Shown here: positions 54,255 through 62,842 of the stretch, in pieces
Layout: every line of letters starts with the position of its first letter
How positions within the stretch are numbered: position 1 is the first letter of the stretch
Source: Paenibacillus sp. S150
GTDB lineage: Bacteria; Bacillota; Bacilli; Paenibacillales; Paenibacillaceae
NCBI RefSeq assembly: GCF_019352175.1
Contig: NZ_JACBYI010000001.1
Span: 372,001 to 436,000 of the forward strand
Reading direction: 5' to 3'
Length of the DNA: 64,000 nt
Made by a program: the position numbers and the translations under genes
Notes under the pieces: model-generated
The model's database searches: none
What the model saw: the letters and a program-made list of their open reading frames with translations, nothing else
Told to the model about the DNA's origin: nothing

Positions 54255-54388
54255 TATGTCCAAGCTTGGCAAGCTATGCTTCATAAGCAGGCTTTTTTAC
54301 AAGGTTATGAATGTCCGGCGCTTTTTCAGCGTATACAACACTATACCGTTCAGACGAAGTGCCACCAAACCATAGGAGTGACCCGCTC

Positions 54389-55084
54389 TTGAACACATCC
54401 GCCCTGGATTTCATATTGCCGCTGCTGAACATTGTCTTTCTGGACCTGATTCTGGCCGGAGACAACGCAATTGTCATCGGTCTTGCTGCGAGGAATTTAC
54501 AAGGCAGTACACAGAAAAAAGCGATACTGCTGGGTACCGGCGGGGCTGTAGTGCTGCGTATTCTTGCCACCATTCTCGTGGTGTGGCTGCTCAAGGTTCC
54601 CTGGCTGCTGCTGTTTGGCGGGCTGCTGCTTATTCTGATTGCCTATAAGCTGCTGACCGGTGACAACGGAGGCCCCGACATTCAGGCGGGGGGAACGCTC
54701 TGGCCGGCGGTTCGGACCATTATTGTCGCCGATGCGGCCATGGGCCTTGATAATGTGATTGCGATTGCCGGGGCGGCCAATCACAATATCACGCTGGTCG
54801 TGCTGGGTCTGCTGATCAGCGTGCCGATTGTTGTCTGGGGAAGCACACTTTTCATTAAGCTGATGAGCCGGTATCCCTGGATCATTTATATCGGCTCTGC
54901 CGTGCTGGGCTTCACAGCCTCCGGCATGATCACCGAAGAAAAGCGGATCAGTCCTTTTGTCGGGGATCATCCGGTGCTGCGCGTTCTTTTTGTTCTGCTG
55001 GTGATCGGCGGAATCCTTGCCGCAGGATATTGGAAAAGGACCCGGAATCACCGAAAAGCTGCACACAATGGTCCGGCCGTCTAA
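54389..55084 (+). CDS. TerC family membrane protein (2)
   Basis: 231 aa, paralogue of the divergent neighbour. Blocks LDLILAGDNAIVIGLAARNL, DAAMGLDNVIAIAGAANHNI and ISVPIVVWGSTLFIK align with it. TTG start at 54389, eight bases after AGGAGTG; the longer frame is non-conserved. A basic C-terminus (KRTRNHRKAAH) ends the protein. Confidence 0.92.
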   Translation: MNTSALDFILPLLNIVFLDLILAGDNAIVIGLAARNLQGSTQKKAILLGTGGAVVLRILATILVVWLLKVPWLLLFGGLLLILIAYKLLTGDNGGPDIQAGGTLWPAVRTIIVADAAMGLDNVIAIAGAANHNITLVVLGLLISVPIVVWGSTLFIKLMSRYPWIIYIGSAVLGFTASGMITEEKRISPFVGDHPVLRVLFVLLVIGGILAAGYWKRTRNHRKAAHNGPAV

Positions 55085-55111
55085 GTTCACTAACCGCCAA
55101 TGGATGCCTTG

Positions 55112-55172
55112 GCCGTTTCAGCGAGAAAGATAAGGCTAATGTATAGCGTGAAACATATAAATCTTATCTTTT
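55112..55172. repeat. Dispersed repeat A, right half only
   Basis: CCGTTTCAGCGAGAAAGATA, AGGCTAATGTATAGCGTGAA, ACATATAAATCTTATCTTTT: matches the right half of the 48441-48541 copy without the GAAACGG/CCGTCC half. AAAGATAAG/CTTATCTTT arms are intact. Confidence 0.82.
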
Positions 55173-55179
55173 AAATAAA

Positions 55180-55216
55180 GGGGTGCTCCAGCGGACGCTA
55201 TGGTCCGGGGCACCCC
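55180..55216 (-). terminator. Terminator after thiI
   Basis: GGGGTGCTCC (55180-55189) and GGGGCACCCC (55207-55216) form a stem; on the minus strand TTTATTT follows, merging with the dispersed repeat. Confidence 0.78.
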
Positions 55217-55226
55217 TTGCCGCATA

Positions 55227-56525
55227 TTAGAACCACTTTTCTTGAAGTCCGGCATCCGCCGCCGCCGCATCACTTGGCTTTTCGTCCCCGTAAGGGGTGA
55301 TGGTCACCGTCTCCGTACCCGCAACCGCCGCATCCAGAAGCTCGCCGTATCCCGGAAGGGCCGCTTCGATTTTGTCCACGATCCGCAGGTTGGGATTTGT
55401 AGCCGGCGATTTGGGAACAAACAGGGTGCAGCAATCCTCGTAAGGCAGGATGGACAGGTCGTATGTGCCAATCTTTTTGGAAAGGTCGACGATCTCGCTC
55501 TTGTCCATCATCACGAGGGGCCGCAGCAGCGGGAGCGGAGTCGCGCGGCCGATGACATTCATGCTGGAGAGCGTCTGGCTGGCAACCTGTCCCAGACTTT
55601 CCCCGGTAACGAGCGCCAGCGCCCCTTCCCGCTCAGCCAGCCGTGTGGCAATCTTCAGCATGGCCCGGCGCATCAGGGTAATAATCAGGTTATCCTGCCC
55701 GATGCCCGTAAAAGAGGTCTGCACCTCCGTGAACGGAACAAGGTGCAGCTTAATGACACCCGCATAACGCGACAGCACCCGGGTCAGATCCACGACCTTT
55801 TGCCTGGCCAGCTCGCTCGTATAGGGAAAGCTGTAGAAGTGGACACATTCCACTTCGAGGCCCCGGCGCATGGACGACCAGCCCGCGGCCGGACTGTCGA
55901 TGCCGCCGGACAGCAGCAGCAGGGCTTTGCCGCTCGTCCCCAGGGGAAAACCGCCGACTCCGGCAATATTTTCACAGAAGATGTACGTATGGCCCTCGCG
56001 GATTTCAATCCTCAGCTCCAGCTGCGGCGACTTCACATCCACGAGCAAACCCGGATATCCCTGAAGAAGCGGTGTTGAGATCAGCTTGTTCATCTCTATC
56101 GAGCCATGCGGAAAGTCCTTCCATACGCGGCGCACATTTACCTTGAAGGTCGTGCCGGCCGCTGGAGCAACAATCTGCAGAAAGGTCCGGCTGACGGCCA
56201 GAATATCATCAAACTCCGACAGCGAGACCTTAACCGGACTTATCGAAGCAATGCCGAAAATGTTCCGCAGCGCATTTATTAATTCTCCTGCAGGCTCGCC
56301 GTTCAGCTGCACGTAGATGCGGCCGAATTCCTTGCTTAGGCTGACCTTGGGAAAGGGCTTGACCATTTCCTTCACATGGCGGAGCACTGTTTTCTCAAAC
56401 CGCGAGCGGTTTTTTCCTTTTAATGTGAACTCTCCGAACCGCAGCAGCAGCATGTCTGCATATTCAACACTTCCTGCCCTGCCTGCCGCAGCTTCGCTCA
56501 CTGTTCCGTTCTCTGCACTTTCCAT
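55227..56525 (-). CDS. thiI: tRNA 4-thiouridine synthase ThiI
   Basis: Uses ATP and sulfur from a cysteine desulfurase to make s4U8 in tRNA (and, in some bacteria, to feed thiamin synthesis). 432 aa: NFLD/THUMP region (about 25-185) then the PP-loop ATPase with LLLLSGGIDSPAAGW and VTGESLGQVASQTL. No C-terminal rhodanese domain, as in other Bacillales, so sulfur is probably handed over directly by the adjacent desulfurase. ATG 56525 with GGAGG 13 bases upstream; a later ATG (codon 25) is possible. Confidence 0.95.
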   Translation of the reverse strand: MESAENGTVSEAAAGRAGSVEYADMLLLRFGEFTLKGKNRSRFEKTVLRHVKEMVKPFPKVSLSKEFGRIYVQLNGEPAGELINALRNIFGIASISPVKVSLSEFDDILAVSRTFLQIVAPAAGTTFKVNVRRVWKDFPHGSIEMNKLISTPLLQGYPGLLVDVKSPQLELRIEIREGHTYIFCENIAGVGGFPLGTSGKALLLLSGGIDSPAAGWSSMRRGLEVECVHFYSFPYTSELARQKVVDLTRVLSRYAGVIKLHLVPFTEVQTSFTGIGQDNLIITLMRRAMLKIATRLAEREGALALVTGESLGQVASQTLSSMNVIGRATPLPLLRPLVMMDKSEIVDLSKKIGTYDLSILPYEDCCTLFVPKSPATNPNLRIVDKIEAALPGYGELLDAAVAGTETVTITPYGDEKPSDAAAADAGLQEKWF

Positions 56526-56528
56526 GCG

Positions 56529-57680
56529 TTATTTCATGCCTCCTTCAACAATCTTCAATGACTGTACAGCGGCCAGCAGCGCTTGTTCAAGCAGGATGAC
56601 ATCAGCTTCCGTATGGCTGTCGCCCAGGCTGATGCGGATGCCGCCGAGCGCTGCCGGAATGTCTCTGCCCATCGACAGCAATATCCGGCTCGGTTCAGCC
56701 AGGCGCGAGGAGCAGGCGGAGCGGGTCGAGACCGTCATGCCCAGCTCCTCCAGCTTGCGGGCAAGCACCTCACCCTTCATGCCGGGATAGGAGAAGTGGA
56801 CGATATGCGGCGCTCCGTCCTCTCTGCTGTTCAGAACAAGCTCCGGCATCCCTGATATAAAATGCAGCAGCCGGTTGCGGAGCGGAACCAGCAGGCTGTT
56901 CAGCCCCTTCCGCCGTTCGCCGCTCATCCGCAGGGCTTTGGCCGAAGCCACAATGCCAGCCACATTCTCGGTTCCTGCGCGGTTGCCGTTTTCATGGGAG
57001 CCTCCCGTCAGCAGCGGGAACAGAGTCACACCTTCTCTGACATACAGTATGCCCGTTCCGCGCGGACCGCGTATCTTGTGGGGAGACAGGCTGTACAGAT
57101 CGGCCTGCCATTCCTTCAGCCGTGTCTCAAGCTTGCCATAGCCCTGCACTCCATCCACATGAAACAGCGTCCGGCGGTTTGCCGCTTTGATCCCCTGCCC
57201 GATCTCCCGCAGCGGCTGCACGGTGCCAATCTCATTATTGACATGCATGACGCTGACAAGGACAGTGTCCGCGCGGACAGCGGCGGCAATATCCGCCGGG
57301 TCTACGATTCCGGTGCTTTGTGGCGCGACAAAGGTAACCTCCCAGCCAAGACCTTGCAGCTGCAGGCAGCTCTCGTACACTGAAGGGTGCTCCAGCTGCG
57401 TCGTAACAATATGGCGTCCCCTGCCCTGATACTGCAGGGCTGCGCCTTTTATGGCGAGGTTATTGCTCTCGGTAGCTCCCGACGTGAACAGAATTTCGTG
57501 CGTTTGTACGGCAAGCGCGGCTGCGCACACTTCACGCGCACGTTTGATAAGCCGCTCCGCTTCCGCCCCTGCACGGTGGAGGGAAGAGGGATTGGCATAA
57601 TGCAGCCTCATGATTTGTTCCACGGCCTGCACCACCTCGTCGTAAGGAGGCGCAGCAGCGGCATAATCCCAGTACAGCAT
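56529..57680 (-). CDS. Cysteine desulfurase (NifZ/IscS type) paired with ThiI
   Basis: PLP enzyme giving persulfide sulfur from cysteine. 383 aa with YWDYAAAAPP at the start, FTSGATESNNLAIKG, HVDGVQGYGK, the PLP lysine in SLSPHKIRGPRGTG and the catalytic Cys in STRSACSSRL, which is short and lacks the long mobile loop of ISC-type enzymes. Three bases upstream of thiI, as in the Bacillus nifZ-thiI pair. ATG at 57680 after AAAGGAG at 11 bases. Confidence 0.93.
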   Translation of the reverse strand: MLYWDYAAAAPPYDEVVQAVEQIMRLHYANPSSLHRAGAEAERLIKRAREVCAAALAVQTHEILFTSGATESNNLAIKGAALQYQGRGRHIVTTQLEHPSVYESCLQLQGLGWEVTFVAPQSTGIVDPADIAAAVRADTVLVSVMHVNNEIGTVQPLREIGQGIKAANRRTLFHVDGVQGYGKLETRLKEWQADLYSLSPHKIRGPRGTGILYVREGVTLFPLLTGGSHENGNRAGTENVAGIVASAKALRMSGERRKGLNSLLVPLRNRLLHFISGMPELVLNSREDGAPHIVHFSYPGMKGEVLARKLEELGMTVSTRSACSSRLAEPSRILLSMGRDIPAALGGIRISLGDSHTEADVILLEQALLAAVQSLKIVEGGMK

Positions 57681-57889
57681 ATATCGGCGGTCTCCTTTGC
57701 TTCTCAACTTGTATATCATGCAGACAGCCTTCTGCACTCTTGAGTATATAAGCGGAACTTAAGAATTATGGCAAGCCGGCTGGTGAATTCCTTGCGAAGG
57801 GCTTCACCGAGACATCAAGTTGGATTCATAAGCTCACACTTTATAATATACGGCATACGGCTTATACGCCATACGGTGAGAAGAAACGG

Positions 57890-57980
57890 CTTCGCCGTCC
57901 TCTGAAGGAGGCGGCACCCGTTTCTCCAAAAATAGAAGGATAATGGATAGTGTGAAACATATAAATTCTTATATTTCGAA
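57890..57980. repeat. Dispersed nested-hairpin repeat A (variant copy)
   Basis: AGAAACGGCTTCGCCGTCCT, CTGAAGGAGGCGG, CCCGTTTCT then AATGGATAGTGTGAAACATA and TAAATTCTTATATTTCG. Compensating changes in the inner palindrome (GTCCTC/GAGGC) keep the fold. The 57681-58042 gap also has a short CATACGG palindromic stretch before it; no gene seen. Confidence 0.82.
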
Positions 57981-57981
57981 A

Positions 57982-58038
57982 AAGGATCAAACGGTCCTTC
58001 TGCCACCTCCGTGGTTCAGGTATACCCGTTTGATCCTT
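57982..58038 (-). terminator. Long-stem terminator after the lytic transglycosylase gene
   Basis: AAAGGATCAAACGG and CCGTTTGATCCTTT are perfect complements flanking about 30 bases; T-runs lie on both sides, so it may work in both directions. Confidence 0.85.
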
Positions 58039-58042
58039 TTTA

Positions 58043-58753
58043 TTATACCGCGTATTTGGCGCGGGCGCGTTCTATTTTGCCGATATAGGCCTGGGTTTCT
58101 TCGGGAAGCTGCGACAGATTGGCCATCAGCTCCTGGTCATTGCTGACTCCAAGCTTATTTACCCGCCCCGGACCGGCATTGTAAGCGGCAAGCGCCATAT
58201 TTTCCTGTCCGTTATACCGCTTCAATTGATAGGACAGGTAACGTACTCCGCCGTCAATGCTCTGTGCCGGATCAAAGGGGTCGGATACGCCCAGGCCATT
58301 TGCCGTTCCATCCATCAGCTGCATAAGCCCTTTGGCTCCGGCTGAAGAAACGACATTCGGATTGAAGGAGGATTCCGTATCAATAACCGCTTTGATCAGA
58401 TCAACGGGAACGCCGTATTTGGCACTCGCCCTTTGAATCAGCTCTTCATAATCCGTAGGTGCGGTGTCCGTTATTTCCCCGGAAATGGCATCGTATGCTT
58501 CTCCCGTCCCCCCAAGCTGCTTCCACAGCAGCCCGCTAAGGGAAGAGCTGTCCAGCGAGGCCAGCGCGCTGCCTGAGTCTCCACTGGCATTATGCAGCGC
58601 CAGCTCCTGCAGCAGCGCCGAGAACTCTGAAGAGGAGGTACCCCTTACTTCCGGTTTGGCGCTCTCCGTCCCGTCTTTGGCGAGGGAAGAGCTTCTCAGA
58701 TCAATCCATTTCAGCTGCCCGGTTCCGCTTCCTGTTGCGGGGTTGATTGCCAT
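58043..58753 (-). CDS. Lytic transglycosylase (SLT domain)
   Basis: 236 aa. An N-terminal ~110 residues of Ser/Leu-rich low-complexity sequence without a typical signal peptide, then an SLT domain: VDLIKAVIDTESSFNPNVVS with catalytic Glu, SAGAKGLMQLMDGTANGLGV, ALAAYNAGPGRVNK. It cleaves glycan strands with 1,6-anhydro ends. Export route is unclear. ATG at 58753 lies nine bases after AAGGA. Confidence 0.9.
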   Translation of the reverse strand: MAINPATGSGTGQLKWIDLRSSSLAKDGTESAKPEVRGTSSSEFSALLQELALHNASGDSGSALASLDSSSLSGLLWKQLGGTGEAYDAISGEITDTAPTDYEELIQRASAKYGVPVDLIKAVIDTESSFNPNVVSSAGAKGLMQLMDGTANGLGVSDPFDPAQSIDGGVRYLSYQLKRYNGQENMALAAYNAGPGRVNKLGVSNDQELMANLSQLPEETQAYIGKIERARAKYAV

Positions 58754-58853
58754 GCTGAGCATTCCTTCTTTCGGGTCGATTATATATTTTCAGTGAACCT
58801 TGAATGTTCATGGAACGGAAAGAAAGTGAATAGGGAGCAGATGCTAAGTGGAA

Positions 58854-59182
58854 AAAGTAAAACTAATTCGCCGGAAATATGGCTGCTACAGACTTTTAGT
58901 GGGATTTTGTACACCTAATTTTAGCCTATTTACCCTGTACTGCTGCTTTTAGCAGGATTAGTGATACTTTTTCCCTCTAAAAGTTCTCCGTGGCCAAAGG
59001 AGCGCTGTTAGTGATACTTTTTCCCACTAAGTGTTCACTGGGGCCAAAGGAGTTCAGTTAGTGATACTTTCCCATTAAAAGTTCTCCGTAAGCCAAGGAG
59101 CGCTGTTAGTCATACTTTTTCCCACTAAAGTTTTCCGTGGGCCAAAGGAGTTCAGTTAGTGAAACTTTTCCCCGCCAAGGCT
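58854..59182. repeat. Array of seven short TTAGTG-type repeats, period ~50 bp
   Basis: Copies start near 58854, 58905, 58967, 59018, 59068, 59115 and 59165. Core TTAGTGATACTTTTTCCC continues to ACTAA; outer TTAGTG and CACTAA are inverted. From the third copy the ~25-bp spacers are also alike (GTTCTCCGTGGCCAAAGGAG and CGCTG). The first two copies are inverted or diverged. No gene occurs in 58754-59432. Confidence 0.85.
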
Positions 59183-59360
59183 GTCTGTCCTCTTTCCAGA
59201 CATTTCTTAAATTCCAAATTATATAGCGGCAGCGGTCGAAATTCCGCTGACAAAGGCGGACGCTTTCACTCCTGCATGTTCAATTCATCACCATTTTAAA
59301 TTTAAAATGCGCCTTAATTTTACAATTTTTTCGCCGCAAATGCTATAAGTGCACAGACAA

Positions 59361-59405
59361 AAACAGGCTACAGACCTGCATAAATAGGTCTTAAAGCCTG
59401 TTTTT
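59361..59405 (-). terminator. Bidirectional terminator near 59.4 kb
   Basis: AAACAGGCT..AGACCT and AGGTCT..AGCCTGTTT arms, with A-run before and T-run after, so it can stop transcripts from the 134-aa gene (minus strand). Confidence 0.85.
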
Positions 59406-59432
59406 AACCTTTAATCACGGCTGCTTACAAGG

Positions 59433-59837
59433 CTAACGGGCAAAAGGAATCATCACAAAATAGCTGAGTGTGGATATAATTCCGAGTCCAATGGCCCAGG
59501 CGCCTGCGGTTTTTTGCCCGTTGGCATATGCATAAAAGCCAAGTACTGCTGCAACAGGCCCCATAATAATCGACCAGATAAACAACGAAACAATTCCAAA
59601 GCCCAGCCCGATATAACCGATGGAGGGCCTGCCGGAGCTTTCTCCGGTTTCTTCCTTCGCTTCTGCTCCCCTGATATGCGTTCTTTGCACATGAGCGGGC
59701 AGCGGACTGATTTCGGCGGCATATTCCTCATTGTGCACTTTGTCCCGGCGCGGGTAGTCTACCCGCCGCGGACGCAGAATAATTTTTCTCCGCTGACCGC
59801 GGTTAGAATTGGAATCATCATCACTGTGCTTGTCCAT
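59433..59837 (-). CDS. DUF4190-like small membrane protein
   Basis: 134 aa. Charged, Arg-rich N-terminal half (RRKIILRPRRVDYPRRD) of about 70 residues, then two membrane helices separated by a short loop (IGYIGLGFGIVSLFIWSIIM and AGAWAIGLGIISTLSYFVMI). The C-terminal pattern with YANGQKTAGAWAIGLGI resembles DUF4190 proteins. No function known. ATG at 59837 behind AGGAGG. Confidence 0.72.
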   Translation of the reverse strand: MDKHSDDDSNSNRGQRRKIILRPRRVDYPRRDKVHNEEYAAEISPLPAHVQRTHIRGAEAKEETGESSGRPSIGYIGLGFGIVSLFIWSIIMGPVAAVLGFYAYANGQKTAGAWAIGLGIISTLSYFVMIPFAR

Positions 59838-59849
59838 GGCAATGTCCTC

Positions 59850-60071
59850 CTATGCGTTCGGCTTGAACGTCAGACAACAGGTGGCAGAAGAAGTCCCTGC
59901 ATGATCATGATGATTATGCCCGGTCATTTCTTCGGCATATTCTTCCTTGAAAAAGCTGCCTGAATGCTTGTCGATTTCAATCACAATTTCCTCTGCACGG
60001 CACAAGTTCTGCTCCCCCCAATAATGACAGTTGCTGACACTGCATTTTACGAGCGGTTTTGCGTTTGCCAT
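59850..60071 (-). CDS. DUF1540 domain protein
   Basis: 73 aa, Cys-rich. VKCSVSNCHYWGEQNLCRAE is the DUF1540 signature; a His-rich stretch (GHNHHDHAG) and a second pair of Cys (ATCCL) suggest metal binding. Function unknown; common in spore formers. ATG at 60071 follows GAGGTG. Confidence 0.85.
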   Translation of the reverse strand: MANAKPLVKCSVSNCHYWGEQNLCRAEEIVIEIDKHSGSFFKEEYAEEMTGHNHHDHAGTSSATCCLTFKPNA

Positions 60072-60178
60072 ACTTATCACCTCGGCTTCATTATGTCCGC
60101 CAGCGTCCGGACCTATGCTGCAAAAGGGTTTCCAATTGGCTGCAGCAAATTTTCTTTCCGCTGATACGACAGAAAAAA

Positions 60179-60215
60179 GACCGCATTCGCCATAACCAGT
60201 ATGGCAAATGCGGTC
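60179..60215 (-). terminator. Terminator after the DUF3907 gene
   Basis: GACCGCATTCGCCATA and TATGGCAAATGCGGTC form a near-perfect stem with A/T runs on both flanks. Confidence 0.92.
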
Positions 60216-60246
60216 CTTTTTGAATCCGGGCAGCTTGACCCCGGGA

Positions 60247-60744
60247 CTATACCTGATTCTGCATGCGCTTCTCGGTCAAATAGTCATTTTCATAATAGCT
60301 GAGGTCGTCCCGCAATTCTTCATACACCTTGGTAATATCCAGGATAATATCTCGTGCCGGACGAACCGGCTTTTTGCGGAAACGGATGGCATCCTGGCCA
60401 GTATAGGCATAACGCCCGTCTTCGGAATAGCTTTCATTTTTGGGATAGAAGAAGTTGTTCACACCAAAATGGTATACGTTATAGAGCGCTTTTTGTGCAA
60501 AGGCTTCATCAAAAGTGGCACGGCGCAGGGCAACCCCAAGCTTCTCATATGACATTTCCGAGAACACCAGCAAATGGCGAAGATCGGACAAAAAGCCCTG
60601 GTAAAAGAGCAGCGTTTCCTCATCTTCGTCCGTGGCCAGTTGCGGCAGCGCATGCTGGTTCAGGAATAGTTCCATTTTTCCGATTACGGATTTAAGCTTT
60701 TCTCTCGTCGTTTCACACAATTTCTGCACATTGGCTGCTGACAT
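60247..60744 (-). CDS. DUF3907 family protein (YpuI type)
   Basis: 165 aa, mostly helical and soluble. The blocks ALYNVYHFGVNNFFYPKNES, YSEDGRYAYTGQDAIRFRKK and LRDDLSYYENDY match DUF3907 (YpuI), a Bacillales family of unknown function. ATG 60744, after AGGGGGAG at ten bases. Confidence 0.8.
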   Translation of the reverse strand: MSAANVQKLCETTREKLKSVIGKMELFLNQHALPQLATDEDEETLLFYQGFLSDLRHLLVFSEMSYEKLGVALRRATFDEAFAQKALYNVYHFGVNNFFYPKNESYSEDGRYAYTGQDAIRFRKKPVRPARDIILDITKVYEELRDDLSYYENDYLTEKRMQNQV

Positions 60745-60809
60745 GGCGATTGCTCCCCCTTATTAGTCCTAGCTCTTGTAGCCTTATCCAATTCATAATC
60801 ACAGTGAAG

Positions 60810-60823
60810 GCATTTCGAAATGC
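60810..60823. promoter_or_regulatory. 14-bp perfect palindrome upstream of the S8 protease
   Basis: GCATTTCGAAATGC followed by TTTTG, in the 211-bp gap between the divergent DUF3907 and protease genes. Possible operator or weak terminator. Confidence 0.35.
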
Positions 60824-60955
60824 TTTTGCTTACTAAGCACTTATTTTCTGATATTAACATAAAACCTTGGACGGCGGTATCCTTTTCTGCAATGCATAAA
60901 ACCGTTGCTCTCTTCTAAAGCTACAGCTATACGATGCCATGAAGGAGCGGAAAAT

Positions 60956-62842
60956 ATGTCACGCAAAAATGCAATGCTAGCCGGTCTGATCACCGTTGCT
61001 TTCACGATAGCAGTGCTCACTTTCACGCTGCGGCCCGATGGGAACGATAAGCTTAGACAAGCCTCTGTACCCCGCCCCTCACAGGAAAAAACGATCAAGA
61101 AGGCTGCACTTACGCAGGATGTCAGCTCTACGGACCGCCTGAACAGGGTGGATGTCAGCAAGCACCTCAGAACGATGCTCTCCGAGACACAGGGTAAAAC
61201 GTCCCAGGATATTTCAGCATATGCCAAACGTTTGCAACAGGGACACGGACATATCACCATGCTGATGTGGATTGATTTCCGCACCCAGCAGACCAGCACC
61301 TTCAAATCGTCCCTTCCCGAAGGAAGCGACCAGGAGAACAGGCAGCTCCTGAAGTACCTGAACACCGCCAAAGCTGCCATCAAGGGCCATCAAGCCTATG
61401 AGTCCCCTTCTTTTATGGTCGGCGAGAAAAAATATTACTTCACTGCCCAGCGCGATCAGGAGGGGCATTACGGCGTCATCGCCCTGATCAATCAGAAGAT
61501 TCTGGACCGTGTCGCCGAGCATCAGCTCAAGAACCTGCGGCTCATTCCTTATCCGAAGGAAGGCAAGTACCGGGTAGAATCCGTTCATGCCGATACCTTG
61601 AAGGACATCACCGTCAAGACCGGACATGACAACGAGAACGCCAGCCATTACTACGAAAATGAGATTGTCGTCCGCTTCAAAAACGGTCATCCTACCCCGG
61701 GGCAGCTTCAGACCATCGCCGCTGACATCCGCTGCAAGGAGCCGCGCAAGCTGGGCTATGCCTACATTTTCCGGTCCGAGAAGATGAACTATACCCAGCT
61801 GAAAACTTATTTTGTTAATAAGTGGCATCCGGAGTACACAGAACCCCACTATATGTATTTAACCAATGATGCCGCGGGTGAAAATACCGGAGCTGCTGTA
61901 ATTACCCCAAACGATCTTTTGTTCTCCACATACCAGTGGAATCTGCCGGCCATTGAAGCCGAATTGGGCTGGAATCTGTCAAAAGGCAGCAAGGAGGTGA
62001 TTGTGGCGGTGGTGGATACCGGTGTGCAGGCGAACCATCCTGATCTCAAGGGCCAGCTGCTGGCCGGATATAACGCAATTACGAATGGCTCACCGCCCGA
62101 TGATGATGTGGGCCACGGCACACATGTGGCCGGCATTATCGGAGCTTTGACCAATAACGGAGAAGGCGTGGCCGGCATCAGCTGGTACAATAAGATCCTT
62201 CCGGTAAAAGCGCTCGACAACTCCGGTGCCGGCACAACTTATTCCGTAGCCGAAGGCGTAATCTGGGCTGCCGACCAGGGCGCCAGAGTAATCAACCTCA
62301 GCCTGGGCAACTATGCCGATTCACAGTTCCTGCATGATGCGATTAAATATGCCTATGACCGCGATGTGGTTATTGTATCGGCTGCAGGCAATGACAATAC
62401 CGAGCGTCCGGGCTACCCTGCCGCCTATCCCGAGGTGCTTGCGGTCGCGGCAACGAGTGCCAACGGGGAAAGATCATCCTTCTCCAACTACGGGGATTAT
62501 ATCGATGTCGCCGCTCCGGGGGAGAGCATTGCCAGCACCTACCCGGACAACCAGTATGCGGCACTGTCCGGTACCTCCATGGCCAGCCCGCATGTGGCCG
62601 CACTGGCCGGGCTGGTCCGTTCCCTGAATCCGGCGCTGACCAACAACGAAGTGATGGAGCTGATGACTTCCAATGCCGTGGATCTCGGCGATCCCGGCCT
62701 GGACAAATATTACGGCTGGGGTCAGGTGGATATCTACAAGACGCTGCAGGCCGCAGGCGGCGGGGTTCCGCTCCAGCTGTTCCCGCAGCATGTCGGACGC
62801 CAGCTTAAAAGTCTCCGGCAGAGCCTGGAAAGCGGCTATTAA
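60956..62842 (+). CDS. Secreted subtilisin-like S8 serine protease
   Basis: 628 aa. An N-terminal hydrophobic export segment (LAGLITVAFTIAVLTFTL, about 7-25), a ~190-residue extracytoplasmic domain I do not recognise, an I9/fervidolysin-like propeptide region (ENEIVVRFKNGHPTPGQLQT to HPEYTEPHYMY), then the catalytic domain: VAVVDTGV (D354), GHGTHVAGI (H387), VIVSAAGNDN (oxyanion Asn) and SGTSMASPHVA (S541). ATG at 60956 is eight bases after AAGGAG. Overlaps the convergent aminotransferase gene by four bases. Confidence 0.93.
   Translation: MSRKNAMLAGLITVAFTIAVLTFTLRPDGNDKLRQASVPRPSQEKTIKKAALTQDVSSTDRLNRVDVSKHLRTMLSETQGKTSQDISAYAKRLQQGHGHITMLMWIDFRTQQTSTFKSSLPEGSDQENRQLLKYLNTAKAAIKGHQAYESPSFMVGEKKYYFTAQRDQEGHYGVIALINQKILDRVAEHQLKNLRLIPYPKEGKYRVESVHADTLKDITVKTGHDNENASHYYENEIVVRFKNGHPTPGQLQTIAADIRCKEPRKLGYAYIFRSEKMNYTQLKTYFVNKWHPEYTEPHYMYLTNDAAGENTGAAVITPNDLLFSTYQWNLPAIEAELGWNLSKGSKEVIVAVVDTGVQANHPDLKGQLLAGYNAITNGSPPDDDVGHGTHVAGIIGALTNNGEGVAGISWYNKILPVKALDNSGAGTTYSVAEGVIWAADQGARVINLSLGNYADSQFLHDAIKYAYDRDVVIVSAAGNDNTERPGYPAAYPEVLAVAATSANGERSSFSNYGDYIDVAAPGESIASTYPDNQYAALSGTSMASPHVAALAGLVRSLNPALTNNEVMELMTSNAVDLGDPGLDKYYGWGQVDIYKTLQAAGGGVPLQLFPQHVGRQLKSLRQSLESGY

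Noticed and set aside
54220..54388. yybP-ykoY Mn riboswitch before a terC gene
   Set aside because: Searched by eye because terC genes often carry one; the conserved loop sequences are not present.
57738..58042. Small plus and minus frames near 57.8-58.1 kb
   Set aside because: They run through repeat A and the terminator; no ribosome sites or recognisable sequence.
58854..59182. CRISPR array
   Set aside because: Repeats vary, spacers are themselves repeated, orientation is mixed in the related array, and no cas genes are present.
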